A stretch of 64,000 bases of DNA, taken from NCBI GenBank assembly GCA_903822185.1, contig CAIJOA010000011.1:186001-250000 (forward strand), written 5' to 3'. The stretch comes from an uncultured Rhodospirillales bacterium (lineage in GTDB: Bacteria > Pseudomonadota > Alphaproteobacteria > ATCC43930 > CGMCC-115725). The notes under the pieces were generated by a model, which did no database searches, was not told the DNA's origin, and saw nothing but the letters and a program-made list of their open reading frames with translations. The position numbers and the translations under genes were made by a program. Positions 43,961-53,484 of the stretch are shown here, one piece after another; position 1 is the stretch's first letter, and each line of letters starts with the position of its first letter.

Positions 43961-45949
43961 ATGTCCGATTTGTTCGAAGATAACGCCCCTAAAAAGGGCG
44001 GCTCCGGTTACTCCGCCAAAGACATCGAGGTTCTGGAAGGGCTTGAGCCCGTCCGTCGCCGTCCCGGTATGTATATCGGCGGCACCGACGAGCGTGCGCT
44101 GCACCATCTCGTGGCCGAAGTTCTCGACAACGCCATGGACGAGGCCGTCGCCGGCCATGCCAGCAAGATCGACCTCGAACTGCACGCCGACGGCACCGTG
44201 ATCGTGCGCGACAACGGACGCGGCATCCCGGTCGATCCGCATCCCAAATTCCCGAAAATGTCGGCCCTTGAAGTCATCCTGACCATGCTTCATTCGGGCG
44301 GCAAATTCGGCGGCGATGCCTATAAGACCTCGGGCGGTCTGCACGGCGTCGGCATTTCCGTCGTCAACGCGCTGGCCGACAAGCTGACCGTCGAGATCAT
44401 CCGCGACAAGAAGCTATACACGCAGGAATACAGCCGCGGCAAAGCCCAAACCAAGATCAAGGAAAGCCCGGCCCCGACCGGCGCCGGCGCGATCAAGCGC
44501 GGCACGTCGATCCGCTTTCATCCCGACGCCGAGATTTTCGGCGCGCTGCATTTCAAGGCGGCGCCGATCTATCGCATGGCGCGCGGCAAGGCGTATCTGT
44601 TCCGCGGCGTTCAGATTCATTGGTGGTGCGATCCGTCCCTGCCCCGCCCCGACGACGTGCCGCAGGAAGAGACGCTGCATTTCCCCGGCGGCCTGTCTGA
44701 TTACTTGACGGCTTTGCTCGACGAGCGCGAGACCGTCACGCCGCGGCCTTTCGACGGCGTTGCCGAACTGGGCGGCAGCGGCCGGGTCGAATGGGCGCTG
44801 AGCTGGCCGGTCGATCACGAAGGCACCAGCGTCTCGTTCTGCAACACCGTGCCGACGCCCGAAGGCGGCACGCACGAATCCGGTTTGCGCACCGCGCTGA
44901 CGCGCAGCCTCAAAGCCTATGGCGAGATGACCAACAATCGCCGCGCCCAGCAGATCACGGCCGAAGACGTGATGGACGGCGCGGTGGTGATCCTGTCGCT
45001 GTTCATCCGCGAACCGCAGTTCCAGGGTCAAACGAAAGAACGTTTGTCCTCGCCCGAGGCGGCGCGTCTGGTCGATAGTGCGCTGAAGGACCGCTTCGAT
45101 CATTGGCTGACCGACGATACAGCGGGCGCGCGGCTGTTGCTGGACGCGATCATCGATCGCGCCGAAGACCGGCTGCGCCGCCGCCAGCAGAAAGACCTCG
45201 AACGCAAGACTGCGACGCGCAAGCTGCGCCTTCCCGGCAAGCTGACCGATTGCAGCCGCTCAAACGCCGAAGGCACCGAGATTTTCTTGGTCGAAGGCGA
45301 TAGCGCCGGCGGCTCCGCCAAGCAGGCGCGCGAGCGCGAGACTCAAGCGATCCTTCCCTTGCGCGGCAAGATCCTCAACGTCGCCTCAGCCTCCAGCGAC
45401 CGGCTGCGCGCCAATCAGGAGCTTGCCGATCTGACGCTCGCGCTGGGCTGCGGCTCGGGTGATCGATACGATCAAAGCAAGCTGCGCTATGAACGCGTCA
45501 TCGTCATGACAGACGCCGATGTCGATGGCGCACATATCGCCTCGCTGTTGATGACCTTCTTCTTCCGCGAGATGCCGGAACTGGTCCTCAGCGGCCATCT
45601 ATTCCTCGCCTCGCCGCCGCTCTATCGCCTCACCCAAGGCGAGAAGACGATCTATGCTCGCGACGACGCGCATAAAGACGTGCTGATGAAAGACTCGTTT
45701 CCGGCCAGCAAGGGCAAGGTCGAGATCAGCCGCTTCAAAGGCCTCGGCGAAATGCCGGCGCGCAATCTGCGCGACACGACCATGGACCCCAAAAAACGTA
45801 CCTTGCTGCGCGTGAATCTGCCGCCCAAAGGCGAAGACGCGCACAAACACGCGGTCGAGATGGTCGAAAGCCTGATGGGCCGGAAACCGGAGCTGCGTTT
45901 CGACTTTATCCAGAAGAACGCCAAGTTCGCCCACGATCTGGACGTTTGA
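43961..45949 (+). CDS. parE: DNA topoisomerase IV subunit B
   Basis: 662-residue ATPase subunit that decatenates chromosomes with ParC. The GHKL ATPase domain shows EVLDNAMDEAVAGHA and DNGRGIPVDPHPK, then TSGGLHGVGISVVNAL. The TOPRIM domain has EGDSAGGSAKQARERETQAI and the metal Asp pair in TDADVDGAHIASLL. The C-terminal GLGEMPARNLRDTTMDP block is present. ParE rather than GyrB is supported by the length of about 660 and the GSAKQARERETQAILPLRGK wording. Confidence 0.96.
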   Translation: MSDLFEDNAPKKGGSGYSAKDIEVLEGLEPVRRRPGMYIGGTDERALHHLVAEVLDNAMDEAVAGHASKIDLELHADGTVIVRDNGRGIPVDPHPKFPKMSALEVILTMLHSGGKFGGDAYKTSGGLHGVGISVVNALADKLTVEIIRDKKLYTQEYSRGKAQTKIKESPAPTGAGAIKRGTSIRFHPDAEIFGALHFKAAPIYRMARGKAYLFRGVQIHWWCDPSLPRPDDVPQEETLHFPGGLSDYLTALLDERETVTPRPFDGVAELGGSGRVEWALSWPVDHEGTSVSFCNTVPTPEGGTHESGLRTALTRSLKAYGEMTNNRRAQQITAEDVMDGAVVILSLFIREPQFQGQTKERLSSPEAARLVDSALKDRFDHWLTDDTAGARLLLDAIIDRAEDRLRRRQQKDLERKTATRKLRLPGKLTDCSRSNAEGTEIFLVEGDSAGGSAKQARERETQAILPLRGKILNVASASSDRLRANQELADLTLALGCGSGDRYDQSKLRYERVIVMTDADVDGAHIASLLMTFFFREMPELVLSGHLFLASPPLYRLTQGEKTIYARDDAHKDVLMKDSFPASKGKVEISRFKGLGEMPARNLRDTTMDPKKRTLLRVNLPPKGEDAHKHAVEMVESLMGRKPELRFDFIQKNAKFAHDLDV

Positions 45950-45994
45950 GGTTTGCGTAAGACCTGATAGTGTCGCGGCCCGGGGGAGAACGGG

Positions 45995-48535
45995 GTGGCG
46001 TTACGTTTTGCGAACAGGAGTCAGCTACACGCGGCTGCGATCGAGACCGCGGCGTTTTTCGGCGCCTGCTCTTGGCTGATTTTTCTGCTTCGAGGACTGC
46101 TGTTCGAGGGCACTCTCACCGTCGCTCACGACAACATCGTCTGGGGCTTTCCGCTTTTCGCCTATTTCGTTGACGGCATCGCTCACGGCCATTTGCCGTT
46201 CTGGAATCCGTTCTCGCATGGCGGCGAACCTTTTTTTCCTTCCGTCCTTCAAGACCGACTTTACGACCCAATCATCTTTCCGGTTGTCTGGATCGGCGAG
46301 CGATTCACCAGCGATCTTTTAATTCTGTTCAATTGGTTCTGGCTGACACGCTGCCTCGTCGCATCGCTCGGCATCCATCTGCTGCTACGGCGTTGGGCGC
46401 ACCATGTCGCCACACGCGCAGCATTGGCCGTGGTTGCCGTTCTTTCAGCCGTGACGCTGTCAGCGTTCCACCAAGAAGGTATCATCAATCAATTCTACAC
46501 CGCGCCCCTGATGCTGCTTTTCGCGTTCAATTTATTCGAAGGGCGACGTTATGCCGTCAGCAATTGGATGGGGCTCGCCTTTTTCGCCGGGCAGAGCCTG
46601 CAATCCTATAGCTTTGTTGGATCGCTGACGGCCCTCCTTGCGCTGCTTCTCGCCTATGCGTTGCTCGATCGCGACACCCTGCGCGCGATGCTGCAACGCA
46701 GAGCCAATTGGATCGGCTTTAGCTTGGCGGTTCTGCTTGTGCTGGCGATGTGTGCGCCGAACATCGCGATCTATTTAGAGCAAGGACAATTCCAGATCGC
46801 ATCTCGCGACGTCCCTCTCGGCTGGGAAAAGCTGGTGCCGCTTGGAATGCCCCTGCATCAAGAAATGGCGCCGCAAAAGATTGCAGGCACGATGCTGCTC
46901 ATGCCGTATGGCGTTGCACGCCTGACCGGAACATTCTCACAATTTGCCGATTTCATCGGGCTGATTGTACCGCCATCGATACTTGGCAACGCCATCAGCG
47001 AAGGCCACATTTTTGTCGGCAGTCTGGTGTTCGCCATCGCGCTGTTCGGCCTTGGTTTCGGACGGTCTAGGGCGAAAAAGATCTGGCTGTTTTTTTTCGG
47101 CATCTTCGTCCTGGTCGATCTCGGCCCCAGCACGCCCGTGCATTGGCTAATCTATAAAGTTTATCCGCCGCTTTGGTTTATGCGGCACACCGACATGATG
47201 GCGGGTTTCAGCACGCTTGCGCTGATGTACTTTTTCGTTCTCGGTATGGACAGACTCATCTTCCCTCGTTCCGCCGAACCGTCGGCTCAACGTCTCCCCC
47301 GCTGGCTGACTTGGCTCGGACTTGTCGTCACCACCGGACTTACGGTCTTCCTCACGGACGTTCCGTGGCTGTTCAAATCCGTTGCGGTGACTGAAATACG
47401 GCCGGACTGGCTGCCGGTCACTACTGCGTTGTTGCTATTACAAGCCCTCGCTTGGCGGCTTGGCGGGGAAGTTCTTCCGGGCATCCTGGTCGGCCTCGCT
47501 GTGAGCGCACTCATTTTCGCACCTGTCGCAACCGCGGGAAGCTGGATGCTCTGCTTCCTCGTTGCACCCTTGACTGCGCTTTGGATTATCCGCCGCAATA
47601 AGATCGATGCCGTTCGAAGGTTGGTCGGCCCGTTACTTCTTATCGTCATCGCCGTAGAGCTTGGCGGCTACGCGATGTTGACCGTATCGAGCGAAGCGAA
47701 GTTGCATGGCTTCGCGGCAAACAATTCACGCGCCCAGATTGGAGATCCACCCTTTCCTGAAACCCGCGTTACGGCCATTCCCAACCCGCCGGCTCCTGAC
47801 GACCCACAACGCTATCCCGAGCTGGTTTCTCGCGAAGGAACCGTATTCAGCACGCCGCTTCAATACCCTTTTCCGGAACGCCGTTTTGCGACCGACACAA
47901 AAACGCTTCTCAGCAACGGCCGCTACGACTCATTGACGATTTTGAAATCCTACAGCGCCTTAGTCCATTCGGATTTAGCACCAGAGATCATTGAAAGCGC
48001 TTTCGGCATTGGGGCTCCTATCATTCATTTCTACGACCACGCGATCGCAATCGACGGGTTTATAGAGACAATGCGGGTGACATCCACCGGGGAAGCAATC
48101 GCAAAGATCACCGACAACATCTTTATCGATGCCTCGACGCTGCGGGATGGTCGCTTGCCTTTCACCGATACCGAGGGCGCGGCACAGGGTGGCATGAGCG
48201 ATGTCGCCTTCGATTTCGACACGATCTCGCTGAAGATCGTCAATGATCGGCCCGGTTATCTTTATTTTGCCGATTCTTACACTCGCGACTGGACCGCCAC
48301 GGTCAACGGCAAGCCCGTTCCCGTACTTCTCGCCAATGGCGGCTTCAAAGCGGTCGCTGTCGAACCCGTTTCCGCCATCATGCGGCCGGGCTTTACGCCC
48401 TCGACCGTGGCACTCATCTATCGCCCAGCCGTTTTCATCAAGGCGCTCGTTCTATTTTATAGCGCGTTGAGCGCGGCTATGATCATGGGGCTTATCGCCT
48501 TGGTACCGTTCGCGCGCCTTTGGCATAGCGAATAA
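45995..48535 (+). CDS. Large multi-pass membrane protein, YfhO-like
   Basis: 846 residues from a GTG at 45995 behind GGGGGAG. About 12-14 hydrophobic helices occupy residues 20-560; an early luminal loop carries GHLPFWNPFSHGGEPFF, as in lipid-linked-sugar glycosyltransferases of the GT-C/YfhO type. A soluble domain follows (about 570-820) containing NDRPGYLYFADSYTRDWTATVNGKPVPVLLANG-type sequence, typical for the C-terminus of YfhO proteins, then a last helix. YfhO in Firmicutes glycosylates lipoteichoic acid; the role here is unknown, perhaps surface glycan modification. It is 45 bp after parE. Confidence 0.75.
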   Translation: MALRFANRSQLHAAAIETAAFFGACSWLIFLLRGLLFEGTLTVAHDNIVWGFPLFAYFVDGIAHGHLPFWNPFSHGGEPFFPSVLQDRLYDPIIFPVVWIGERFTSDLLILFNWFWLTRCLVASLGIHLLLRRWAHHVATRAALAVVAVLSAVTLSAFHQEGIINQFYTAPLMLLFAFNLFEGRRYAVSNWMGLAFFAGQSLQSYSFVGSLTALLALLLAYALLDRDTLRAMLQRRANWIGFSLAVLLVLAMCAPNIAIYLEQGQFQIASRDVPLGWEKLVPLGMPLHQEMAPQKIAGTMLLMPYGVARLTGTFSQFADFIGLIVPPSILGNAISEGHIFVGSLVFAIALFGLGFGRSRAKKIWLFFFGIFVLVDLGPSTPVHWLIYKVYPPLWFMRHTDMMAGFSTLALMYFFVLGMDRLIFPRSAEPSAQRLPRWLTWLGLVVTTGLTVFLTDVPWLFKSVAVTEIRPDWLPVTTALLLLQALAWRLGGEVLPGILVGLAVSALIFAPVATAGSWMLCFLVAPLTALWIIRRNKIDAVRRLVGPLLLIVIAVELGGYAMLTVSSEAKLHGFAANNSRAQIGDPPFPETRVTAIPNPPAPDDPQRYPELVSREGTVFSTPLQYPFPERRFATDTKTLLSNGRYDSLTILKSYSALVHSDLAPEIIESAFGIGAPIIHFYDHAIAIDGFIETMRVTSTGEAIAKITDNIFIDASTLRDGRLPFTDTEGAAQGGMSDVAFDFDTISLKIVNDRPGYLYFADSYTRDWTATVNGKPVPVLLANGGFKAVAVEPVSAIMRPGFTPSTVALIYRPAVFIKALVLFYSALSAAMIMGLIALVPFARLWHSE

Positions 48536-48582
48536 TGCGCCGGCCGTTGCCATGTGGCACAAAACTGTATTGGAAAGACCCC

Positions 48583-49587
48583 ATGCGTATTTCGATCTTT
48601 TCGCAGATCATCATTGCCGGCGTCTTGCTCTGCAGTAGCCTCGCGCAGGCCGAGCCCTTGAAGATTCGCACCGGTTATGTCGTGCCGACGTCAGGCTACA
48701 CGCCGCTGGTCCTTGAGAAGAAAGACCTGCTGAAGCATTACGGGACATCTTATCTGATGGAGCCGCAGAAGTTTCAAGGCACGGCGCCGCAACTTACGGC
48801 TTTCGCCGCGGGCGAAATCGATATCGCGACGATCGGCTATTCGACGTTTGCGCTGGCCGTGCTCAACGCCAAGATGGACGATGCGCGCATCGTCGCCGAC
48901 GGCTTTCAGGACGGCGCGGACGGTTTCAACAGCACGACCTTCATGGTGCGCAACGACAGCGGCATCGCCAAGGTCGAGGATTTGAAGGGCAAGGTCATCG
49001 CAACCAATGGCTTCGGCGGCGCGTACGATGTCGGCATCCGCTCGATGCTGCGCAAGCACGGGCTCGAAGATAAACGCGATTACAGCGTCATCGAATCCGA
49101 TTTCGCGCATATGAACACCATGCTGCTGGACCGCAAAGCCTCGCTGACCATCGGCTCGATGCCCTTCCTGCTCGATCCGGCGATGAAAGAGAATGCGCAT
49201 ACATTATTCTCGCTGCGCGATTCGATGGGTCGGACCCAGATGATCATCCAGGCCGCGCGCCAAGGCTATCTCGACAAGAACCGCGCCGCCCTCAATGATT
49301 TCTTCGAGGACATGCTGGCCAGCCTGCGCTGGTTTCACGATCCGAAGAATCATGCCGACGTCGTCGGCATCGTCGCGGGCCTGACCAAGCAGCCGCCCGA
49401 AAAACTCGACGCCTACCTCTTTACCGACAAGGATTTTTATTACAATTTGAACGGCCAACCCGATCTCGACGCGCTGCAGAACAACATCAAAACCCTGCAC
49501 GACCTCGACATGATCAAGGGCGATGTCGACGTGAAGAAACATACCGATCTGAGTTTCGTCAAAGAGGCTGCCAAACGTCTCAACTAA
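48583..49587 (+). CDS. Orphan solute-binding protein (NMT1/SsuA family), tandem copy 1
   Basis: 334 residues with a signal peptide (MRISIFSQIIIAGVLLCSSL, cleavage near AQA-EPLKIR). Family blocks: RTGYVVPTSGYTPLVLEKK, FAAGEIDIATIGYSTFALAV and VEDLKGKVIATNGFGGAYDV. It is clearly paralogous to the next gene (same EPLKIR start, LLKHYG.SY.MEP, DIGIRSMLRK.., ending EAAKR.N). No permease or ATPase gene is adjacent, so the two binding proteins must use components encoded elsewhere. The start at 48583 is preferred over the in-frame ATG at 48535, which overlaps the previous stop and precedes no signal peptide. Confidence 0.82.
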   Translation: MRISIFSQIIIAGVLLCSSLAQAEPLKIRTGYVVPTSGYTPLVLEKKDLLKHYGTSYLMEPQKFQGTAPQLTAFAAGEIDIATIGYSTFALAVLNAKMDDARIVADGFQDGADGFNSTTFMVRNDSGIAKVEDLKGKVIATNGFGGAYDVGIRSMLRKHGLEDKRDYSVIESDFAHMNTMLLDRKASLTIGSMPFLLDPAMKENAHTLFSLRDSMGRTQMIIQAARQGYLDKNRAALNDFFEDMLASLRWFHDPKNHADVVGIVAGLTKQPPEKLDAYLFTDKDFYYNLNGQPDLDALQNNIKTLHDLDMIKGDVDVKKHTDLSFVKEAAKRLN

Positions 49588-49616
49588 AATACCGACGACC
49601 AACAGGGAGAAACGTG

Positions 49617-50615
49617 ATGCGCACCGTCTTCGGAGCCGCCTTGTTCGCGGCCATTTTCGTCGCCACCGGCGCTCAGGCCGAACCATTGAAAATTCGCGCC
49701 GGCTGGAGCAACACCCCGACGGCGATGGCGCCGCTAATCTTCGCCAAGCCCGAATTGCTCAAGCATTACGGCCAAAGCTACGTTATGGAGCCGATCCATT
49801 TCGCCGGCTCGGCGCCCGAGATCACGGCGCTGGCCAATGGCGATCTCGATATTGCGACGCTAGCGCCGTCGTCGCTCGCTTTCGCGATCGAGAATGCCAA
49901 GCTGACCGACCTACGCGTCATCGGCGATGAGAACCAAGACGGCGTCGAGGGTTGGTTCACCAGCCTGTTCTTCGTCTTGAAAGATAGCCCGATCAAAACC
50001 GTGACCGATCTCAAGGGCAAAGTCCTCGCCTCGAACGCGATCGGCGGCGGTCTCGATATCGGCATTCGCGCGATGCTGCGCAAGAACAAGCTCGACGACA
50101 AGCGCGACGTCAGCATCATCGAAGGCCCCTTCCCGGCGATGCTGTCGATGCTCGAAGAGCATAAGGCCGATCTCGTCGCCACCGTGCCGCCGTTCAGCTT
50201 CATCGGCGAAGCCAAAGGCACCGCACGCACGCTGTTCACGCTGCGCGATGCGATCGGAACCTCGGAATTCATCTTCGATGTCGCGCGCAAGCCGTTCATC
50301 GACAAGAACCATGCCGCGCTGGTCGATTTCACCGAAGACTGGATTCGCGGGCTACGCTGGTTCATGGACGAGAAGAACCACGACGAAGCCGTGAAGATCA
50401 TCGCCGATTACACCAAGCTGCCGCCCAAGAGCCTCAGCGATTGGGTCTTCACCCACAAGGATCTCTATCGCGATCCCGATCACCGCGCGAACCTAAAGGC
50501 GCTACAGGCGAGCCTCGACATCCAACAGGAATTGGGCATCCAGAAGACGCATATCGATGTGACGAAGTTCGCCGATCAGAGTCTGGTCGATGAAGCGGCG
50601 AAACGGATCAACTAA
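49617..50615 (+). CDS. Orphan solute-binding protein (NMT1/SsuA family), tandem copy 2
   Basis: 332 residues with a signal peptide (MRTVFGAALFAAIFVATGAQ, cleavage near AQA-EPLKIR). It parallels copy 1 along its whole length: LKIRAGWSNTPTAMAPLIFA, GDLDIATLAPSSLAFAIENA, VTDLKGKVLASNAIGGGLDI. A GTG at 49614 is possible, but GGGAGA is better spaced for the ATG at 49617. The pair probably arose by tandem duplication and then diverged in the ligand-facing loops; ligand unknown. A dispersed palindromic repeat follows. Confidence 0.82.
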   Translation: MRTVFGAALFAAIFVATGAQAEPLKIRAGWSNTPTAMAPLIFAKPELLKHYGQSYVMEPIHFAGSAPEITALANGDLDIATLAPSSLAFAIENAKLTDLRVIGDENQDGVEGWFTSLFFVLKDSPIKTVTDLKGKVLASNAIGGGLDIGIRAMLRKNKLDDKRDVSIIEGPFPAMLSMLEEHKADLVATVPPFSFIGEAKGTARTLFTLRDAIGTSEFIFDVARKPFIDKNHAALVDFTEDWIRGLRWFMDEKNHDEAVKIIADYTKLPPKSLSDWVFTHKDLYRDPDHRANLKALQASLDIQQELGIQKTHIDVTKFADQSLVDEAAKRIN

Positions 50616-50625
50616 CGATCCGATC

Positions 50626-50715
50626 GTCATTGCGAGCCCAACCTTGAAGCAGGGGCGAAGCAATCCAGTCTGTCCGCCCACTGGATTGCTTCGTCGCTAC
50701 GCTCCTCGCAATGAC
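50626..50715. repeat. Dispersed palindromic repeat (about 90 bp)
   Basis: Outer arms GTCATTGCGAG (50626-50636) and CTCGCAATGAC (50705-50715) are perfect complements; inner arms CGAAGCAATCCAG and CTGGATTGCTTCG also pair perfectly. This wording is that of palindromic repeats found in many copies in diverse bacterial genomes, non-autonomous and intergenic. It may also act as a terminator for the two converging genes. Confidence 0.85.
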
Positions 50716-50725
50716 GACGAAAGTT

Positions 50726-51427
50726 CTATTCCGTCAGCCACTGCCGCATCAGGACGCTGACTTCCCACGGCCGCTCCATGGTCGAGAGATGGCCGCTATC
50801 CTCGACGATCTCGAGATGCGCGCCTTTGATCAGTCCGGCCATCTCCTCGGAGAGGTCGAGCGGCGTCAACGAGTCCTGCCGGCCGCACAGGATCATCGTC
50901 GGACACGTAATCGCCGGAAGGTTCGGCCGGGCATCCGGGCGGGACATGATCGCCCGCTGCTGGCGCAAGAACGCCTCCTTACCGACCCGGGCCGTCATCG
51001 CCGTCACCGCCTCGGTCAGCGGCTCATCGGTCAGCCGGTCCGGGTGAAGGAAGGCCGGCAGCAGCCGGGGCGTCACGCCGTGGAATTCGCCCTTTTCGGC
51101 GAGCTCGATCAGGCCCCGCCGGCGGGATTTTTGCTCCTCCGTATCGGCCCGCGAGCCGGTATCCAGCAGCGCCAGCCGGGTGACCCGCTCGGGTGCCGAC
51201 CGCATGATCGCCTGGGCGACATAGCCCCCCATGGAGAGGCCGGCGAGGGCAAAGCGGGGCGGCGCTTCGGCCAGGACCCGCTGGGCCATGGCCGTCATCG
51301 AATCGTCACGGGTGACGTCGGCCACCCAGGGAGCGGCAATATCGCTGAGATCTTCAACCTGGGCGCGCCAAAGCGCCGCATCGCAAAGCAGTCCCGGCAC
51401 CAGCACCAGGGGAGTTTTGTTAGTCAT
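50726..51427 (-). CDS. Alpha/beta hydrolase
   Basis: 233-residue alpha/beta hydrolase fold protein without signal peptide. Oxyanion region LVPGLLCDAALW; nucleophile serine in GLSMGGY (about residues 84-90); acid in CGRQDSLTP; catalytic histidine in EDSGHLSTMERP. These are the motifs of MhpC/BioH-like hydrolases; substrate unknown. It is divergent from the DEAD-box helicase gene, and its stop abuts the palindromic repeat. Confidence 0.87.
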   Translation of the reverse strand: MTNKTPLVLVPGLLCDAALWRAQVEDLSDIAAPWVADVTRDDSMTAMAQRVLAEAPPRFALAGLSMGGYVAQAIMRSAPERVTRLALLDTGSRADTEEQKSRRRGLIELAEKGEFHGVTPRLLPAFLHPDRLTDEPLTEAVTAMTARVGKEAFLRQQRAIMSRPDARPNLPAITCPTMILCGRQDSLTPLDLSEEMAGLIKGAHLEIVEDSGHLSTMERPWEVSVLMRQWLTE

Positions 51428-51500
51428 CTCTTCACCATAATCGAATACTCTAATGGCATAGTATGACGCTCATACCACATCGTCGAAACGTGGAAATCGT

Positions 51501-51529
51501 TTGACTTTGCGCGGTTCTGGCCCAAATAA
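51501..51529 (+). promoter_or_regulatory. Possible housekeeping promoter of the DEAD-box gene
   Basis: TTGACT (51501-51506), a 17-base spacer and AAATAA (51524-51529). Good -35, poor -10; position 46 bases before the ATG is suitable. Confidence 0.35.
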
Positions 51530-51574
51530 AGGGCTGTAAATCACCAACAATTGACGAGAAAAGCATACCTACGA

Positions 51575-53122
51575 ATGAGTTTTGAAGATTTGGGCCTCTC
51601 TCCGGAGGTCTTTCGGGCGGTAACTGATGCCGGATATACGGCACCGACCCCCATTCAGGCGCAGGCCATCCCATACGTGCTGATGGGGCGCGACGTCCTC
51701 GGATGCGCCCAGACGGGCACCGGCAAGACAGCTTCCTTCACCCTTCCCATGATCGATATTCTCGCCGCCGGCCGTGCCCGCGCGCGGATGCCGCGTTCGC
51801 TCATCATCGAGCCGACCCGCGAGCTCGCAGCGCAGGTTGCCGAGGCGTTCAATACTTACGGCAAATACAACAAACTTGAACAAGCTTTGCTGATCGGCGG
51901 CGAAAGCTTCAGCGATCAGGAACGCAAGCTCGATCGCGGCGTCGATGTTCTGATCGCAACGCCGGGCCGTTTGATCGACCTTTACGAGCGCGGCAAGATC
52001 CTTTTGTCCGATGTGAAGATCCTCGTCATCGACGAAGCCGATCGCATGCTGGACATGGGCTTCATTCCCGATGTCGAACGCATCGTCGGTCTTCTTTCAA
52101 AGATCCGTCAGACGCTGTTCTTCTCGGCAACGATGCCGCCGGAAATTCGCCGCCTGGCCGACGCCTTCCTGATGAACCCCAAAGAAATCACTGTGTCGCC
52201 GCCCGCTTCGACGGCCATCACGGTCACGCAGGGCATCGCCGTGGTGACGACCGAAGGCAAGCGCGATGCGCTGCGCCGCCTGATCCGCAGCGAAGACGTC
52301 AAGAACGCGATCATCTTCTGCAACCGCAAGCGCGATGTCGATGTGCTCAACCGCTCGCTGGTGAAGCATGGATTCGACGCAGCGGCGCTGCATGGCGACA
52401 TGCCGCAATCGAAACGCACCGAAACCCTCGAACGCTTCAAAGCCAACGAGATTCGTTTCCTCGTCGCCAGCGACGTGGCCGCCCGCGGCCTCGACGTTCA
52501 GGGCATGTCGCATGTCTATAACTTCGACGTGCCGATCCATGCCGAAGATTACGTCCATCGCATCGGCCGTACCGGCCGCGGCGGACGCGAAGGCATCGCC
52601 TATACTTTGGCGACGCCGGAAGACGGCCGCTTTGTCGAAGCGATCCAGCAACTGATCGGCAAGCCGATTCCGACGATCGTCATCCCGGGCGTCGAAGCCC
52701 AGGAACTTTCTGCTGAAGACGCACCGCGCGGTCGTGGCCGTGGTGGACGCGGCGGACGGACCGGTTCCAACGATCGCAACCGCCGCCCTGCCCCGTCCCG
52801 CGAGAAGCAGGCTCCCGTCGCCGCAGCCGAAGCCGCGCAGCCGGAAGTTGTCGCCGACGTTCAGGTATCGGCTCCGGTCGAGAAGCCAGCCCGCGAGCAC
52901 AAGCCGCGCGAACGGTCGCGTGGCCCGCGCAACAGCGAACGCAATGCCGAGCCGAAAGAACGCACTTTCGCGCCGATTACCATGAATCCGAGTGATCACG
53001 GCAACGTCACCAAAATGCCGCGCCGCGATGACCGGCACGACAATGACGACGACGATCGCCGCGTCGTCGGATTCGGCGACCATATGCCGGCCTTCCTGGC
53101 CCGCGCCCGGGTCGCCCGCTAA
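51575..53122 (+). CDS. DEAD-box RNA helicase (RhlE-like)
   Basis: 515-residue ATP-dependent RNA helicase. The Q motif FEDLGLSPEVFRAVTDAGYT is followed by Walker A AQTGTGKT, PTRELAAQ, VIDEADRMLDMGF, SAT, and in domain 2 HGDMPQSKR, ASDVAARGLDV and HRIGRTGRGG. After about residue 385 comes a low-complexity Arg/Gly/Ala/Pro-rich basic tail (GRGRGGRGGRTGSNDRNRR) expected to bind RNA. RhlE-type proteins act in ribosome assembly and cold adaptation. The start at 51575 is chosen over an upstream TTG, since family proteins begin MSFEDLGL. Confidence 0.94.
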   Translation: MSFEDLGLSPEVFRAVTDAGYTAPTPIQAQAIPYVLMGRDVLGCAQTGTGKTASFTLPMIDILAAGRARARMPRSLIIEPTRELAAQVAEAFNTYGKYNKLEQALLIGGESFSDQERKLDRGVDVLIATPGRLIDLYERGKILLSDVKILVIDEADRMLDMGFIPDVERIVGLLSKIRQTLFFSATMPPEIRRLADAFLMNPKEITVSPPASTAITVTQGIAVVTTEGKRDALRRLIRSEDVKNAIIFCNRKRDVDVLNRSLVKHGFDAAALHGDMPQSKRTETLERFKANEIRFLVASDVAARGLDVQGMSHVYNFDVPIHAEDYVHRIGRTGRGGREGIAYTLATPEDGRFVEAIQQLIGKPIPTIVIPGVEAQELSAEDAPRGRGRGGRGGRTGSNDRNRRPAPSREKQAPVAAAEAAQPEVVADVQVSAPVEKPAREHKPRERSRGPRNSERNAEPKERTFAPITMNPSDHGNVTKMPRRDDRHDNDDDDRRVVGFGDHMPAFLARARVAR

Positions 53123-53133
53123 GTTTAGTTCCG

Positions 53134-53158
53134 CGGGGGCTTCCGAGCCCCCGGGACT
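53134..53158 (+). terminator. Terminator after the DEAD-box gene
   Basis: CGGGGGCT-TCCG-AGCCCCCG forms an 8-bp GC stem with a tetraloop 11 bases after the stop; the following tract GGACTTTC is poor in T. Confidence 0.6.
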
Positions 53159-53229
53159 TTCATCTCATGCCCGCCTGACGTCGGACCGGCCCTGCGCTAT
53201 GATGGGACCGGTTCTATAAAGGCGGCGCC

Positions 53230-53484
53230 ATGAAGACGATCTTCGTGATGATGAAATGCGAACTCGGCAAGGCCTACAAGGTCGCCGAAGCCGCAGTTGA
53301 AACCATCGAACAAGTCTCCGAGGTCTATTCGGTCTCGGGACAATATGATCTCCTGACGAAATGCTATTTGCCCGACGAAATGGATGTCGGGCATTTCGTC
53401 GTCGAGCATCTGCAGAAACTCGCGGGCGTCCGCGACACCTTCACCATCAGCGCCTACAAGGCGTTCTCCCAGGACAAAGCGTGA
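53230..53484 (+). CDS. Stand-alone Lrp/AsnC ligand-binding (RAM) domain protein
   Basis: 84 residues that match only the C-terminal effector domain of Lrp/AsnC regulators (MKTIFVMMKCELGKAYKVAE ... VSGQYDLLTKCYL ... FTISAYKAF); no HTH. Such SraA-like dimeric alpha/beta-barrel proteins bind small ligands or form pentamers of dimers. Its stop overlaps the GTG start of the ferredoxin reductase gene (GTGA), so the two are translationally coupled, which is unusual and suggests a functional link with that electron-transfer chain. Confidence 0.85.
   Translation: MKTIFVMMKCELGKAYKVAEAAVETIEQVSEVYSVSGQYDLLTKCYLPDEMDVGHFVVEHLQKLAGVRDTFTISAYKAFSQDKA

Noticed and set aside
48555-48570. TGGCACAAAACTGTAT as a sigma-54 promoter for the tandem binding proteins
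   Set aside because: The -24 half fits but the invariant GC of the -12 element is missing at the required spacing.
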